DNA from: DASSUW01 sp963844405
GTDB taxonomy: Bacteria > Actinomycetota > Thermoleophilia > Solirubrobacterales > Solirubrobacteraceae
Reading direction: 5' to 3'
Length of the DNA stretch: 64,000 nucleotides
NCBI GenBank assembly: GCA_963844405.1
Contig: CAWJNZ010000003.1
Coordinates: 124,001 to 188,000, forward strand
The notes beneath the pieces are model-generated. The model saw only the letters and a program-made list of their open reading frames with translations. It was not told where the DNA came from and searched no databases. Shown one piece after another: positions 26,043 through 34,664 of the stretch. The translations under genes were made by a program, and so were the position numbers. Numbering within the stretch: position 1 is the first letter of the stretch; each line of letters starts with the position of its first letter.

Positions 26043-26879
26043 ATGGGCGCGCGCCGCAACCTAGGGAGAAGAGTGGTCCGAACCGTCGCCGATCGTGCCT
26101 TCCTGCCGGCCAAGAGCCTGCTGGAGGAAGTGGGCGACATGATGATCCTGACGGGCAAGACGATCATGTCGGCCCTCAGGCCGCCGTATCCCTACGGCGG
26201 CGAGTTCGTCTCCCAGTTCCTGTTCGCGCTCAAGCTCTGCTGGTTCCCGCTGGTCGTCTCGACGGTGGCGTTCGGCTACGGCGCGCCCGGCCTGCAGGCG
26301 GCCAACTTCCTCAACCTGTTCGGCTCGATCGACCGCCTCGGCGGCTTCTTCGTCCTGGCGTCGATCCGCGAGTTCGCGCCGTTCGTGACCGCGATCGTGC
26401 TGGCCGGCGTGGCCGGCACGGCGATCACCGCCGACCTGGGGGCGCGCAAGATCCGCGAGGAGCTCGACGCGCTGCAGGTGCTCGGCGTCGACCCGGTCAA
26501 GAACCTCGTGGTCCCGCGGTTCCTGGCGCTGATGCTCGTCACCGGCCTGTTCGACATCTACGCGCTGCTGTTCGGCATCTTCGGCGGCGTCGTGGCGACG
26601 CTCACCAACGGCGCCCCGCTCGGCCCGTTCTGGGCCACCTTCTTCACGAACTCGTCGGTGGTCGACCTCTGGGGCTCGGTCCTGAAGTGCACGATGTTCG
26701 GGGCGATCATCGCGATCGTCTGCTGTTACAAGGGCATGACCGCGTCGGGCGGCGCCGCGGGCGTCGGCCGCGCCGTCAACCAGGCGGTGGTGATCGCCAC
26801 CCTCGGCGTCTTCGCGTTCAACTACGTGTTCACGCAGACCCTGCTCGCCACGCACCCCGAGATCCTCAACATCAAGTAG
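26043..26879 (+). CDS. yrbE1A: MlaE/YrbE family ABC permease, first subunit of the Mce system
   Basis: This 278-residue integral membrane permease of the MlaE family has conserved features that include an EFAPFVTAIVLAGVAGTAIT span and the coupling-type stretch RKIREELDALQVLGVDPVKN. Together with a second YrbE, an ATPase and six Mce proteins it forms a lipid importer in the cytoplasmic membrane. It is the first gene of the mce locus and is followed by the second permease after 3 bases. Confidence 0.95.
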   Translation: MGARRNLGRRVVRTVADRAFLPAKSLLEEVGDMMILTGKTIMSALRPPYPYGGEFVSQFLFALKLCWFPLVVSTVAFGYGAPGLQAANFLNLFGSIDRLGGFFVLASIREFAPFVTAIVLAGVAGTAITADLGARKIREELDALQVLGVDPVKNLVVPRFLALMLVTGLFDIYALLFGIFGGVVATLTNGAPLGPFWATFFTNSSVVDLWGSVLKCTMFGAIIAIVCCYKGMTASGGAAGVGRAVNQAVVIATLGVFAFNYVFTQTLLATHPEILNIK

Positions 26880-26882
26880 CGC

Positions 26883-27683
26883 ATGGGACGTCAATGGCTC
26901 GCATTACCCCGTGAGTGGCTCGCCTCGTTCGGCGAGATCGTCCGCTTCTGCGCGACGGTCGTGGCCGAGGTCTTCTCGCTCAAGGTCATGCGCTTCTTCG
27001 GGGAGGCACTGCGGCAGGCCGGCCTGCTGATCCTCTCCTCGACGCTGGTGATCTGGGGCCTGATCTTCATCATCGGCCTCCAGTGCGGCATCGAGGGCGC
27101 GTACTTCAACCGCGCCGTCGGCTCGCCCGCCTACGCCGGCGTCTTCGCGGCCTGGTGCGACCTGCGCGAGCTGGTGCCCTACGCCTTCGGCTACATGATG
27201 GCCGCCAAGGTGGGGACCGGCATCGTGGCCGAGCTCGGCGCCATGCGGATCTCCGACGAGATCGACGCGCTCGAGGTCATGGGCATCTCCTCTATGACCT
27301 TCCTGTGCGCGACGCGGCTGCTCGCCGCCTGGCTGGTGCTGCCGTTCATGTACCTGGCGGGGATCGGCGCCGGCTTCTTCGCCTCCTACCTGGCGGTGGT
27401 CGAGCAGATCGGCGAGGTGTCGAGCGGCGGCTACCTGCTGATCTTCTGGATGTTCCAGAACCCGCCCGACCTGCTGTACAGCGTGATCAAGGCGATGGCG
27501 ATGGCCACCGTGATCGTGCTCGTAGGCTGTTACTACGGATACACGGCGAGCGGAGGGCCGGTCGGCGTCGGGACGGCCACCGCGAAGTCGATGGTCCTGA
27601 ACATCGTCATGGTCCACCTGATCGGCATGCTTGGCACGCAGGTGTTCTGGGGAGCCAATCCGAGAGCCCCCATCGGAGGCTAA
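26883..27683 (+). CDS. yrbE1B: MlaE/YrbE family ABC permease, second subunit
   Basis: This 266-residue protein is homologous to the previous one: YMMAAKVGTGIVAELGAMRI, then DEIDALEVMGISS, the hallmark of YrbE proteins. It has about five membrane helices and would pair with the first YrbE to make the heterodimeric transmembrane core of the importer. ATG at 26883 follows the previous stop by 3 bases. After its stop, an 83-base gap with two hairpins precedes the ATPase gene. Confidence 0.95.
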   Translation: MGRQWLALPREWLASFGEIVRFCATVVAEVFSLKVMRFFGEALRQAGLLILSSTLVIWGLIFIIGLQCGIEGAYFNRAVGSPAYAGVFAAWCDLRELVPYAFGYMMAAKVGTGIVAELGAMRISDEIDALEVMGISSMTFLCATRLLAAWLVLPFMYLAGIGAGFFASYLAVVEQIGEVSSGGYLLIFWMFQNPPDLLYSVIKAMAMATVIVLVGCYYGYTASGGPVGVGTATAKSMVLNIVMVHLIGMLGTQVFWGANPRAPIGG

Positions 27684-27705
27684 GTGAGCGAAGCGAACGG
27701 TTACA

Positions 27706-27757
27706 CGAGGCCGGAGGCCGAAGGCCTCGATCAGAACGCGGGGCTGGATGCCCCGCG
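27706..27757 (+). other. Two leader hairpins before the Mce ATPase gene
   Basis: GAGGCC/GGCCTC (27706-27728) and the 7-bp stem CGCGGGG/CCCCGCG (27737-27757) precede the GGAGGT ribosome site and the ATG at 27767. The second stem abuts the ribosome site and could limit ATPase translation or protect the mRNA end. Confidence 0.45.
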
Positions 27758-27766
27758 GAGGTAACC

Positions 27767-28585
27767 ATGGCGACCGAGCACGAGCACGACGAGTACCGCT
27801 GGCACACCGGCAAGCAGCGGCCGACCGGGACCAAGGACGCCGTCGAGTTCATCGACGTCCACAAGGCGTTCGGGCGCAACAAGATCCTCCGCGGGCTCAA
27901 CATGTCGATCCCCGAGGACAAGATCTCGATGATCCTCGGGCCGTCGGGCACCGGGAAGTCGGTCTGCATCAAGCACATGGTCGGCCTCCTCTATCCCGAC
28001 GAGGGCGACGTCCTGGTCCACGGCGAGTCGGTCCCCGGCATGCGCGACGACGATCTGTTCGACATGCGCAAGCGCTTCGGCGTCCTGTTCCAGGACGGCG
28101 CGCTGTTCGGCTCGATGGACCTCTACGACAACGTCGCGTTCCCGCTCCGTCAGCACACGGACAAGGGCGAGGACGAGGTCGAGGACATCGTGATGCGCCG
28201 CCTGCGCGAGGTCGGCCTCGAGGGCTCGCGCGAGAAGATGCCGAACGAGCTCTCCGGCGGCATGCGCAAGCGCGCCGGCTTCGCGCGCGCGCTCGTCCTC
28301 GAGCCCGACATCGTCCTCTTCGACGAGCCCGACTCCGGCCTGGACCCCGTGCGGACCGCCCTCCTGTGCGAGCTGATCAAGGAGGTCCACGAGGAGAACG
28401 GCGGCGCCTACGTGGTCATCACGCACGACATCATGTCGGCCAAGCGGGTCGCCGAGTACATCGCCGTGCTGTGGCGCGGGCGGATCGTGGAGTCCGGCCC
28501 GGCCGAGGACCTCTTCAACTCCGACAACCAGTTCGTGCGGCAGTTCCTCAGCGGCGCCTCGCAGGGCCCGCTGGGCATGGAGTGA
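27767..28585 (+). CDS. mlaF: MlaF-like ABC ATPase of the Mce transporter
   Basis: This 272-residue ATPase has Walker A GPSGTGKS near residue 59, signature LSGGMRKRAGFAR near 162 and Walker B VLFDEPDSGLDP near 182, with H-loop ITHD. The short basic/acidic N-terminus before residue 25 is not part of the fold. It energises lipid import through the two YrbE proteins. Finding it in the same operon is less usual than in mycobacteria, where the ATPase (Mkl) is encoded elsewhere. ATG at 27767 has a good GGAGGT site. Confidence 0.95.
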   Translation: MATEHEHDEYRWHTGKQRPTGTKDAVEFIDVHKAFGRNKILRGLNMSIPEDKISMILGPSGTGKSVCIKHMVGLLYPDEGDVLVHGESVPGMRDDDLFDMRKRFGVLFQDGALFGSMDLYDNVAFPLRQHTDKGEDEVEDIVMRRLREVGLEGSREKMPNELSGGMRKRAGFARALVLEPDIVLFDEPDSGLDPVRTALLCELIKEVHEENGGAYVVITHDIMSAKRVAEYIAVLWRGRIVESGPAEDLFNSDNQFVRQFLSGASQGPLGME

Positions 28586-28592
28586 TTGGCGG

Positions 28593-28791
28593 GACGAACT
28601 GCGGCTGGGTAGGGGTGCGGGGGCGCCGGCCGCGCCGGCGGTCCCTGGCGCTTTGACCGGAACATGTCCGGTTAAGCGCCATCCGGAAGGCGCGTGGCGC
28701 TTTGACGTCGCATATCGACGTGAAGGCGCCAAGGACGGCCCGCGCGGCTGATTCCCTCGCCGCCCTACCCAGCCGGGGTTGAAGTTCTGTC
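28593..28791. repeat. Structured palindromic element between the ATPase and the first Mce gene
   Basis: The outer inverted arms are GACGAACTGCGGCTGGGTAGG (28593-28613) and, inverted, CCCTACCCAGCC with GAAGTTCTGTC (28763-28791). Inside are two hairpins of one design, 28646-28681 and 28695-28731, each opening TGGCGCTTTGAC and closing GGCGCCA or AGCGCCA. No protein is encoded. A shorter element with the same CTACCCAGCC..AAGTTC end lies at 62674-62745. Confidence 0.6.
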
Positions 28792-28889
28792 GCGCCCTGA
28801 CCGGTCGACCGGCACGCACCGCCTCGAACCCGCGATAGGGTTCGCCCTTGTTTCTGGGGGACTGTTGAGCGGATGACGGAGCATCATCG

Positions 28890-30233
28890 GTGACCGTGGC
28901 ACGGATTGCCGCGGCCGGCGCCCTGGCGCTGGCCGTGGTGCTCGCCGTGTGGCTGCTCCTCTTCCGTGGGCCGGGAGGCACCGAGTACACCCTGGTGTTC
29001 CAGAACGCCGGCCAGCTGGTCGTCGACGACGACGTCCAGGTCGGCGGCCGCCGCGTCGGCTCCGTGCGCGAGATCAAGCTGACCGACGACAACCAGGCGG
29101 CGATCAGGGTCGTCGTCGAGGAGCCGTACGCGCCGCTCCGCGACGGCACGCAGGCCGTCATCCGGCTCACGTCGCTCAGCGGCATCGCCAACCGCTACAT
29201 CGCGCTGACGCCCGCCCCCGGCGACGCCGAGGAGCTCGACGAGGGCGCCGTCATCGACGCGCAGGCGACCACCGACGTCGTCGACCTCGACCAGATCTTC
29301 AACACGCTCGACGAGCGCACGCGCGGCGACCTCGCCGACGTCATCAAGGGCTTCGCCGCCCAGTACGAGGGCAAGGGCGAAGAGGCCGCCGAGTCGGCGA
29401 AGTACTTCAACCCCGTCCTCTCGAGCTCGCGGCGGCTCGTCCAGCAGGTGACCGAGGACGAGGCGGCGCTCACCGAGTTCCTCGTCAACTCCAGCCGCGC
29501 CGTCACCACGATCGCCGAGCGGCGCGGCGAGCTGTCCGACCTGGTCGGCAACGCCAACGCCACGGCCGCGGCCATCGGGCAGGAGAACGCCGCCCTGGCC
29601 CGCGCGCTCGGCCTCCTGCCGACCACGCTGAGGCGCGCCAACACGACCTTCGTCAACCTGCGCGCCACGCTCGACGACCTCGACGTTCTCGTCGCCGAGG
29701 CCAAGCCCGCCACGAAGGACCTCGCCCCCTTCCTGCGCGAGCTGCGACCGCTGGTCCGCGCCGCGCGGCCGACGATCCGCGACCTCCGGCTCGCCGTCCG
29801 CCGCCCCGGCGCCGACAACGACCTCGTCGAGGCCACGCGCAAGATGCCGGCGCTCCAGCGCGCGGCCACGCCGGCCTTCCGCAACGGCCGCCAGGCGCTC
29901 GTCCGCGCCCAGCCGGTGCTCGAGTTCGCGCGCCCCTACGCGCCCGACTTCATCGGCTGGGTCCGCGACTTCGGTGAGGGCTCGGCGAACTACGACGCCA
30001 ACGGCCACTACGCGCGCATCCAGCCGATCTTCAACGCCTTCCAGTTCGCCGACAACCCGGCCGGCGGCGTCCTCACCCCGCTGCCACCGTCGGACCGCAT
30101 GAACGGCGTCATGACCGGCGCCATCCGCCGCTGCCCGGGGGCCGCCACCCAGGCGCCGCCCGACGGCTCGGCGCCGTTCACGGACGGCGGCGACCTCGAC
30201 TGCGACCCGCGACTGGTTCCCCCCGGCCCATGA
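28890..30233 (+). CDS. mceA: Mce family protein, first of six
   Basis: This 447-residue protein has one N-terminal membrane helix (residues 5-26) and an MlaD/MCE domain at about 35-115 (NAGQLVVDDDVQVGGRRVG is its typical start). A long helical region follows and a Cys-containing tail (IRRCPG, DLDCDP). Mce proteins form a hexameric needle that guides lipid from the outer envelope to the YrbE permeases. GTG 28890 is the start. The stop overlaps the next gene by 4 bases. Confidence 0.93.
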   Translation: MTVARIAAAGALALAVVLAVWLLLFRGPGGTEYTLVFQNAGQLVVDDDVQVGGRRVGSVREIKLTDDNQAAIRVVVEEPYAPLRDGTQAVIRLTSLSGIANRYIALTPAPGDAEELDEGAVIDAQATTDVVDLDQIFNTLDERTRGDLADVIKGFAAQYEGKGEEAAESAKYFNPVLSSSRRLVQQVTEDEAALTEFLVNSSRAVTTIAERRGELSDLVGNANATAAAIGQENAALARALGLLPTTLRRANTTFVNLRATLDDLDVLVAEAKPATKDLAPFLRELRPLVRAARPTIRDLRLAVRRPGADNDLVEATRKMPALQRAATPAFRNGRQALVRAQPVLEFARPYAPDFIGWVRDFGEGSANYDANGHYARIQPIFNAFQFADNPAGGVLTPLPPSDRMNGVMTGAIRRCPGAATQAPPDGSAPFTDGGDLDCDPRLVPPGP

Positions 30234-31747
30234 GACGCGTCGCCGCCGTCATCCTGCTCGTCGCCGCGGCCGCCGCGTTCGCGGTCGTCGCCCTGGGCGC
30301 CGGAGACGAGGATGGCGGCGACTACAAGGTCCGCGCGGTCTTCGAGAACGCCGGCTTCGTCATCCCCGGCGAGGACGTCAAGGTGGCCGGCGTCCGCGTC
30401 GGCGCCATCGACTCGATCGAGGTGACCGACGACTTCAAGGCCGCCGTGGTGCTCGACATCACGGACCCCGGCTACCACGACTTCCGCCGGGACGCGAGCT
30501 GCATCGTGCGCCCGCAGTCGCTGATCGGCGAGCGCTTCGTCGAGTGCGAGCTGACCGAGGCGCGCTCGCCCGGCACGGAGCCGCCGCCGGAGCTCGAGCA
30601 GATCGAGGAGGGCGACGGCGAGGGCCAGTACCTGTTGCCGGTCGAGCGCAACGGCAAGGCCGTCGACATCGACCTGCTCAACAACATCATGCGCGAGCCG
30701 GAGCGCGAGCGGCTGTCGATCATCCTCTCCGACCTCGGCATCGGCGTCGCCGGCCGCGGCCGCGACCTCTCCGAGGTGATCCGGCGCGCCGACCCGGCGC
30801 TGAAGGAGATCGACGAGGTCCTGAAGATCCTCGCCGAGCAGAACGACGTGCTCTCCGACCTGGCGGTCAACTCGGACCGGATCCTCCAGCCGCTGGCGCG
30901 CGAGCGCGAGCACGTGGGCGACGCGATCGCCAACAGCGGCGAGGTCGCCCAGGCGACCGCCGAGCGCAGCGCCGACCTCGAGGCCGACATCGAGCGCCTG
31001 CCCACCTTCCTGCGCGAGCTGCGGCCGACGATGGTGCGGCTCGGCGCGCTCAGCGACGAGATGACGCCGGTGCTGAGCGACCTCGGCGAGGTGGCGCCCG
31101 ACGTCAACCGCATGATCCTCCAGCTCGGGCCGTTCTCGAACGCCGCCATCCCGGCCTTCGAGTCGCTCGGCGAGATGACCGAGACCGGCACGCCGGCCGT
31201 CCGCGCGGCCCGCCCGGTGGTCCGCGACCTGCGCGAGCTGGCGGGCGCCGCCCGGCCTGTCGGCGCGAACCTGCGCCGCTTCCTCGAGTCCTTCCAGCGC
31301 AGCGACGGCATCGAGCGCGCGATGGACTACATCTTCTTCCAGGTGGCCGCCATCAACGGCTTCGACTCGTTCGGCCACTACCTGCGCGCCGGCCTGATCG
31401 TCAACCAGTGCGCGAACTACGCGACGGAGCCGGTCTTCGGCTGCTCGGCCAACTACCCGCGCGCGGCGGGCGCCACCGCCACCCGCGCCGCCTCCTCCGG
31501 CGCGCCGCGCGACGCGGCGCTCCAAAGCACCGCGGTGGCGCTCGCGAAGGCGCTCGGCCTCGAGGTTCCCGAGGGCCCCGCGCCGGAGCAGAAGCAGGTG
31601 CGCGAGCGCACCGCGCCAGACCAGCCGGTCGCGCCCGAGCCGACCCCGGCGCCGACCCCGGCCGCCACGCCGGCGCCGACGCCCGAGCCGACGGAGCAGC
31701 AGCAGACCGAGACGCTGCTCGACTACCTGTTCGGGGGCGACGAGTGA
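30230..31747 (+). CDS. mceB: Mce family protein, second of six
   Basis: This 505-residue protein has an N-terminal helix VAAVILLVAAAAAFAVVAL and an MCE domain (NAGFVIPGEDVKVAGVRVG). A long alpha-helical region ends in a Pro/Thr/Glu-rich tail with repeated PTPAPTP-like units (about residues 455-485). The tail is probably extended and may span the cell wall. ATG 30230 overlaps the previous stop. It is one subunit of the predicted MceA-F hexamer. Confidence 0.93.
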   Translation: MRRVAAVILLVAAAAAFAVVALGAGDEDGGDYKVRAVFENAGFVIPGEDVKVAGVRVGAIDSIEVTDDFKAAVVLDITDPGYHDFRRDASCIVRPQSLIGERFVECELTEARSPGTEPPPELEQIEEGDGEGQYLLPVERNGKAVDIDLLNNIMREPERERLSIILSDLGIGVAGRGRDLSEVIRRADPALKEIDEVLKILAEQNDVLSDLAVNSDRILQPLAREREHVGDAIANSGEVAQATAERSADLEADIERLPTFLRELRPTMVRLGALSDEMTPVLSDLGEVAPDVNRMILQLGPFSNAAIPAFESLGEMTETGTPAVRAARPVVRDLRELAGAARPVGANLRRFLESFQRSDGIERAMDYIFFQVAAINGFDSFGHYLRAGLIVNQCANYATEPVFGCSANYPRAAGATATRAASSGAPRDAALQSTAVALAKALGLEVPEGPAPEQKQVRERTAPDQPVAPEPTPAPTPAATPAPTPEPTEQQQTETLLDYLFGGDE

Positions 31748-33141
31748 GCGGCCGCGGCGGCATCGCCGGCAACCCGGTCCTGATCGGCGCCGCGACGATC
31801 CTCGTGGTCCTGGTCGCGGTCTTCCTGGCCTACAACGCCAACCGCGGCCTGCCGTTCGTGCCCACGTACGAGCTGCGCGCCGAGGTGCCGAGCGCCGCCA
31901 ACCTCGTGGTCGGCAACGACGTCCGCATCGGCGGGGCCCGCGTCGGCTTCGTCGGCGGCATCACGGCGGATCGCCGGGACGACGGCAGCACGATCGCCGT
32001 CCTCGACCTCACGCTCGAGCGCGGCGTCTCGCCGCTGCCGCGCGACTCGACGCTGATCGTCCGCCCGCGCTCGGCGCTCGGCCTCAAGTACGTCGAGATC
32101 ACGCGCGGGTCCGACAGCGAGGGCTTCGACGACGGCGCCACGATCCCGCTCGAGGCGGCGACGCCGACGCCGGTCGAGTTCGACGAGGTGCTGAGCATGT
32201 TCGACGAGGCGACGCGCGACGCCGCGGCCGCCAACACGCGCGGCTTCGGCGACGCCTTCGCCGGCCGCGGCGAGTCGATCAACACCGCGATCGGCGCGTT
32301 CCGGCCGCTGCTGGCCGACATCATCCCGGTCGCCCAGAACCTGTCCTCGCCGGAGACCGACCTGCGCCGCTTCTTCGGCGAGCTCGGCGACGCGGCGGCC
32401 ATCGTCGCCCCCGCCGCCGAGGCCCAGGCCGAGCTGTTCGTCAACCTCGACACGACCTTCGGCGCGCTGCGCGAGGTGGCGCGGCCGTACATCCAGGACT
32501 CGATCACCGGCGGCAGGCCGGCGCTCGACACCGCGATCCGGACGCTGCCCATCCAGCGGCCGTTCCTGCGGAACACCGAGGGCCTGTTCCGCGAGCTGCG
32601 GCCGGGCGCCGCCGCGCTGCGGACCTCGGCGCCGACGATCGCCGACGCGCTCGAGGAGGGCACGCGCGTGCTCCCGCGCACGCCGCCCTTCAACCGCCGC
32701 CTGGAGTCGCTCCTCGGGGAGCTGCAGACCTTCGCCGAGGACCCGCTGGTGCCGCGCGGCCTCGACGCGACGACCGAGACGCTCGAGTCGCTCGACCCGA
32801 CGCTGGCCTTCGCCACGCCGGCCCAGACCGAATGCAACTACCTGACGCTGTGGTTCCGCAACGTCTCGTCGCTGCTCAGCGTCGGCGACCGCAACGGCAC
32901 CTGGCAGCGCTTCATCATCGTCGCCACGCCGCAGGGCGAGAACAACGAGGGCGGCCCGGCCTCCGCGCCCGCCGACGGCCCGACGCGGGAGAACCACCTC
33001 CACACCAACCCGTACCCGAACACGGCGGCGCCGGGCCAGCCGCGCGAGTGCGAGTCCGGCAACGAGCCGTACCTGGCGGGCGAGACGGTGCTCGGCAACG
33101 TGCCCGGCCGCCAGCAGTCGACGACGGAGGGCAACCCGTGA
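31744..33141 (+). CDS. mceC: Mce family protein, third of six
   Basis: This 465-residue protein starts with GTG overlapping the upstream TGA. It has a single membrane helix (TILVVLVAVFLAYNANRG) and an MCE domain with AANLVVGNDVRIGGARVG. A helical body and an Asn/Gly/Pro-rich tail follow (RENHLHTNPYPNTAAPGQ). The cysteine pair QTECNY and RECESG may form a disulfide. Same operon and role as the neighbouring Mce genes. Confidence 0.93.
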   Translation: MSGRGGIAGNPVLIGAATILVVLVAVFLAYNANRGLPFVPTYELRAEVPSAANLVVGNDVRIGGARVGFVGGITADRRDDGSTIAVLDLTLERGVSPLPRDSTLIVRPRSALGLKYVEITRGSDSEGFDDGATIPLEAATPTPVEFDEVLSMFDEATRDAAAANTRGFGDAFAGRGESINTAIGAFRPLLADIIPVAQNLSSPETDLRRFFGELGDAAAIVAPAAEAQAELFVNLDTTFGALREVARPYIQDSITGGRPALDTAIRTLPIQRPFLRNTEGLFRELRPGAAALRTSAPTIADALEEGTRVLPRTPPFNRRLESLLGELQTFAEDPLVPRGLDATTETLESLDPTLAFATPAQTECNYLTLWFRNVSSLLSVGDRNGTWQRFIIVATPQGENNEGGPASAPADGPTRENHLHTNPYPNTAAPGQPRECESGNEPYLAGETVLGNVPGRQQSTTEGNP

Positions 33142-34664
33142 GGCGCCCCCGCAGCCCCGTGGCCATCGGCCTGATCGCGCTCGCCGCCCTCGTGGCGCTG
33201 GCCTTCCTCGGCTTCACGAAGGACATCCCCTTCACGACGCCGTACCAGGTCAACGCCGTCTTCGAGTCGGCGAACTCGATCCGCGTCGGCTCGCCGGTCC
33301 GCATCGCGGGCGTCGACGTCGGCAAGGTCAAGGAGGTCAAGGCCCACGAGGAGAACCCCGACGCGGCGGTCGTGGTGCTGCAGATCGACGAGGACGGGCT
33401 GCCGCTGCACGAGGACGCCACGGCCAAGATCCGGCCGCGCATCTTCCTCGAGGGCAACTTCTTCGTCGACCTCGAGTCGGGCTCGCCGTCGTCCCCCGAG
33501 CTCGACGACGGCGGCACGATCGCGGTCACCCAGACGGCGTCGCCGGTGCAGCTCGACGAGGTGCTGACCTCGCTCCAGTCCGACACGCGGCAGGACCTCA
33601 AGGACGTCCTCCACGCGCTGGCCGTGGCGCTCAACTCCGAGCCGACCGCGGCCGAGGACCGCGACGCCGACCCGTCGGCCCGCGGCGAGACCGCCGCCAA
33701 GTCGTTCAACGACGCCTACGACGACATCCCGGAGGCCGAGCGCTCGACCGCGCAGGTGCTCGAGGCCTTCCTCGGCGCCGAGCCCGGCCGCGACCTCTCG
33801 CGGCTGATCGAAGGGACCGCGCGCACGACCGGCGCGCTGATCCGCAACGAGAACGCGCTGCGCGGCCTGATCACCAACTTCAACACGACGATGGCGGCGT
33901 TCGCGAGCGAGTCCGGCAACCTGCGGCGCTCGATCCGCGAGCTGCCGCTGACGCTGGCGAGCGCCAACCAGGCGCTGGCCTCGCTCAACGAGTCGTTCCC
34001 CGCCACGCGCGCGTTCGCGCGCGAGATCCTCCCCGGCGTCCGCGAGACGCCCGCCACGATCGAGGCCGCGCTCCCGTGGATCGACCAGGCGCGGCCGCTG
34101 ATGGGCCGGAGCGAGCTCGGTGGGGTGGCGGCCGAGCTGGCGCCCGCCTCCGCTGAGCTGGCGCGCCTGACCGACCGCGCGCTCGACCTGCTTCCGCAGA
34201 CGAACCTCGCCTCTCGCTGCGCGACCGAGGTGCTGCTGCCGACCGGCGACGTCGTGATCCAGGACGAGTTCACGACCGGCGTCGAGAACTACAAGGAGTT
34301 CTTCTACACGCTGGTCGGCCTCGCCGGCGAGGGCCAGAACTTCGACGGCAACGGCATGTACGTGCGCTTCCAGACGGGCGGCGGCTCGGAGGCGCTGTCG
34401 CTCGGCTCGGCCTCCTCGAACAGCGGCGAGATGTTCGGCAACGCCGTCGCCGTGCCGCTCGGCAACCGCCCGTTCTATCCGGGCCGCAAGCCGCCGTACC
34501 GGCCGACCGTCGCCTGCCACACGCAGACGCCGCCCGACCTCAACGGCCCGGCGGCCGCCAAGTCGGCGCCGACCGGCCAGGCCGCGCTCGCCGCCAAGAA
34601 GGCGCTGCCCGAGCTGCGGGCCAAGCTGCGGCCGTTCGGGAGCAAGAAGGACGGCGACCGGTGA
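33138..34664 (+). CDS. mceD: Mce family protein, fourth of six
   Basis: This 508-residue protein starts with GTG at 33138. The N-terminal helix VAIGLIALAALVALAFLGF is followed by an MCE domain (ESANSIRVGSPVRIAGVDVG), a helical region and a basic Pro/Lys-rich C-terminus (KKALPELRAKLRPFGSKK). It is translationally coupled on both sides by 4-base overlaps. The basic tail is cell-wall side if the topology is N-in/C-out; it may contact acidic polymers. Confidence 0.93.
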   Translation: MRRPRSPVAIGLIALAALVALAFLGFTKDIPFTTPYQVNAVFESANSIRVGSPVRIAGVDVGKVKEVKAHEENPDAAVVVLQIDEDGLPLHEDATAKIRPRIFLEGNFFVDLESGSPSSPELDDGGTIAVTQTASPVQLDEVLTSLQSDTRQDLKDVLHALAVALNSEPTAAEDRDADPSARGETAAKSFNDAYDDIPEAERSTAQVLEAFLGAEPGRDLSRLIEGTARTTGALIRNENALRGLITNFNTTMAAFASESGNLRRSIRELPLTLASANQALASLNESFPATRAFAREILPGVRETPATIEAALPWIDQARPLMGRSELGGVAAELAPASAELARLTDRALDLLPQTNLASRCATEVLLPTGDVVIQDEFTTGVENYKEFFYTLVGLAGEGQNFDGNGMYVRFQTGGGSEALSLGSASSNSGEMFGNAVAVPLGNRPFYPGRKPPYRPTVACHTQTPPDLNGPAAAKSAPTGQAALAAKKALPELRAKLRPFGSKKDGDR

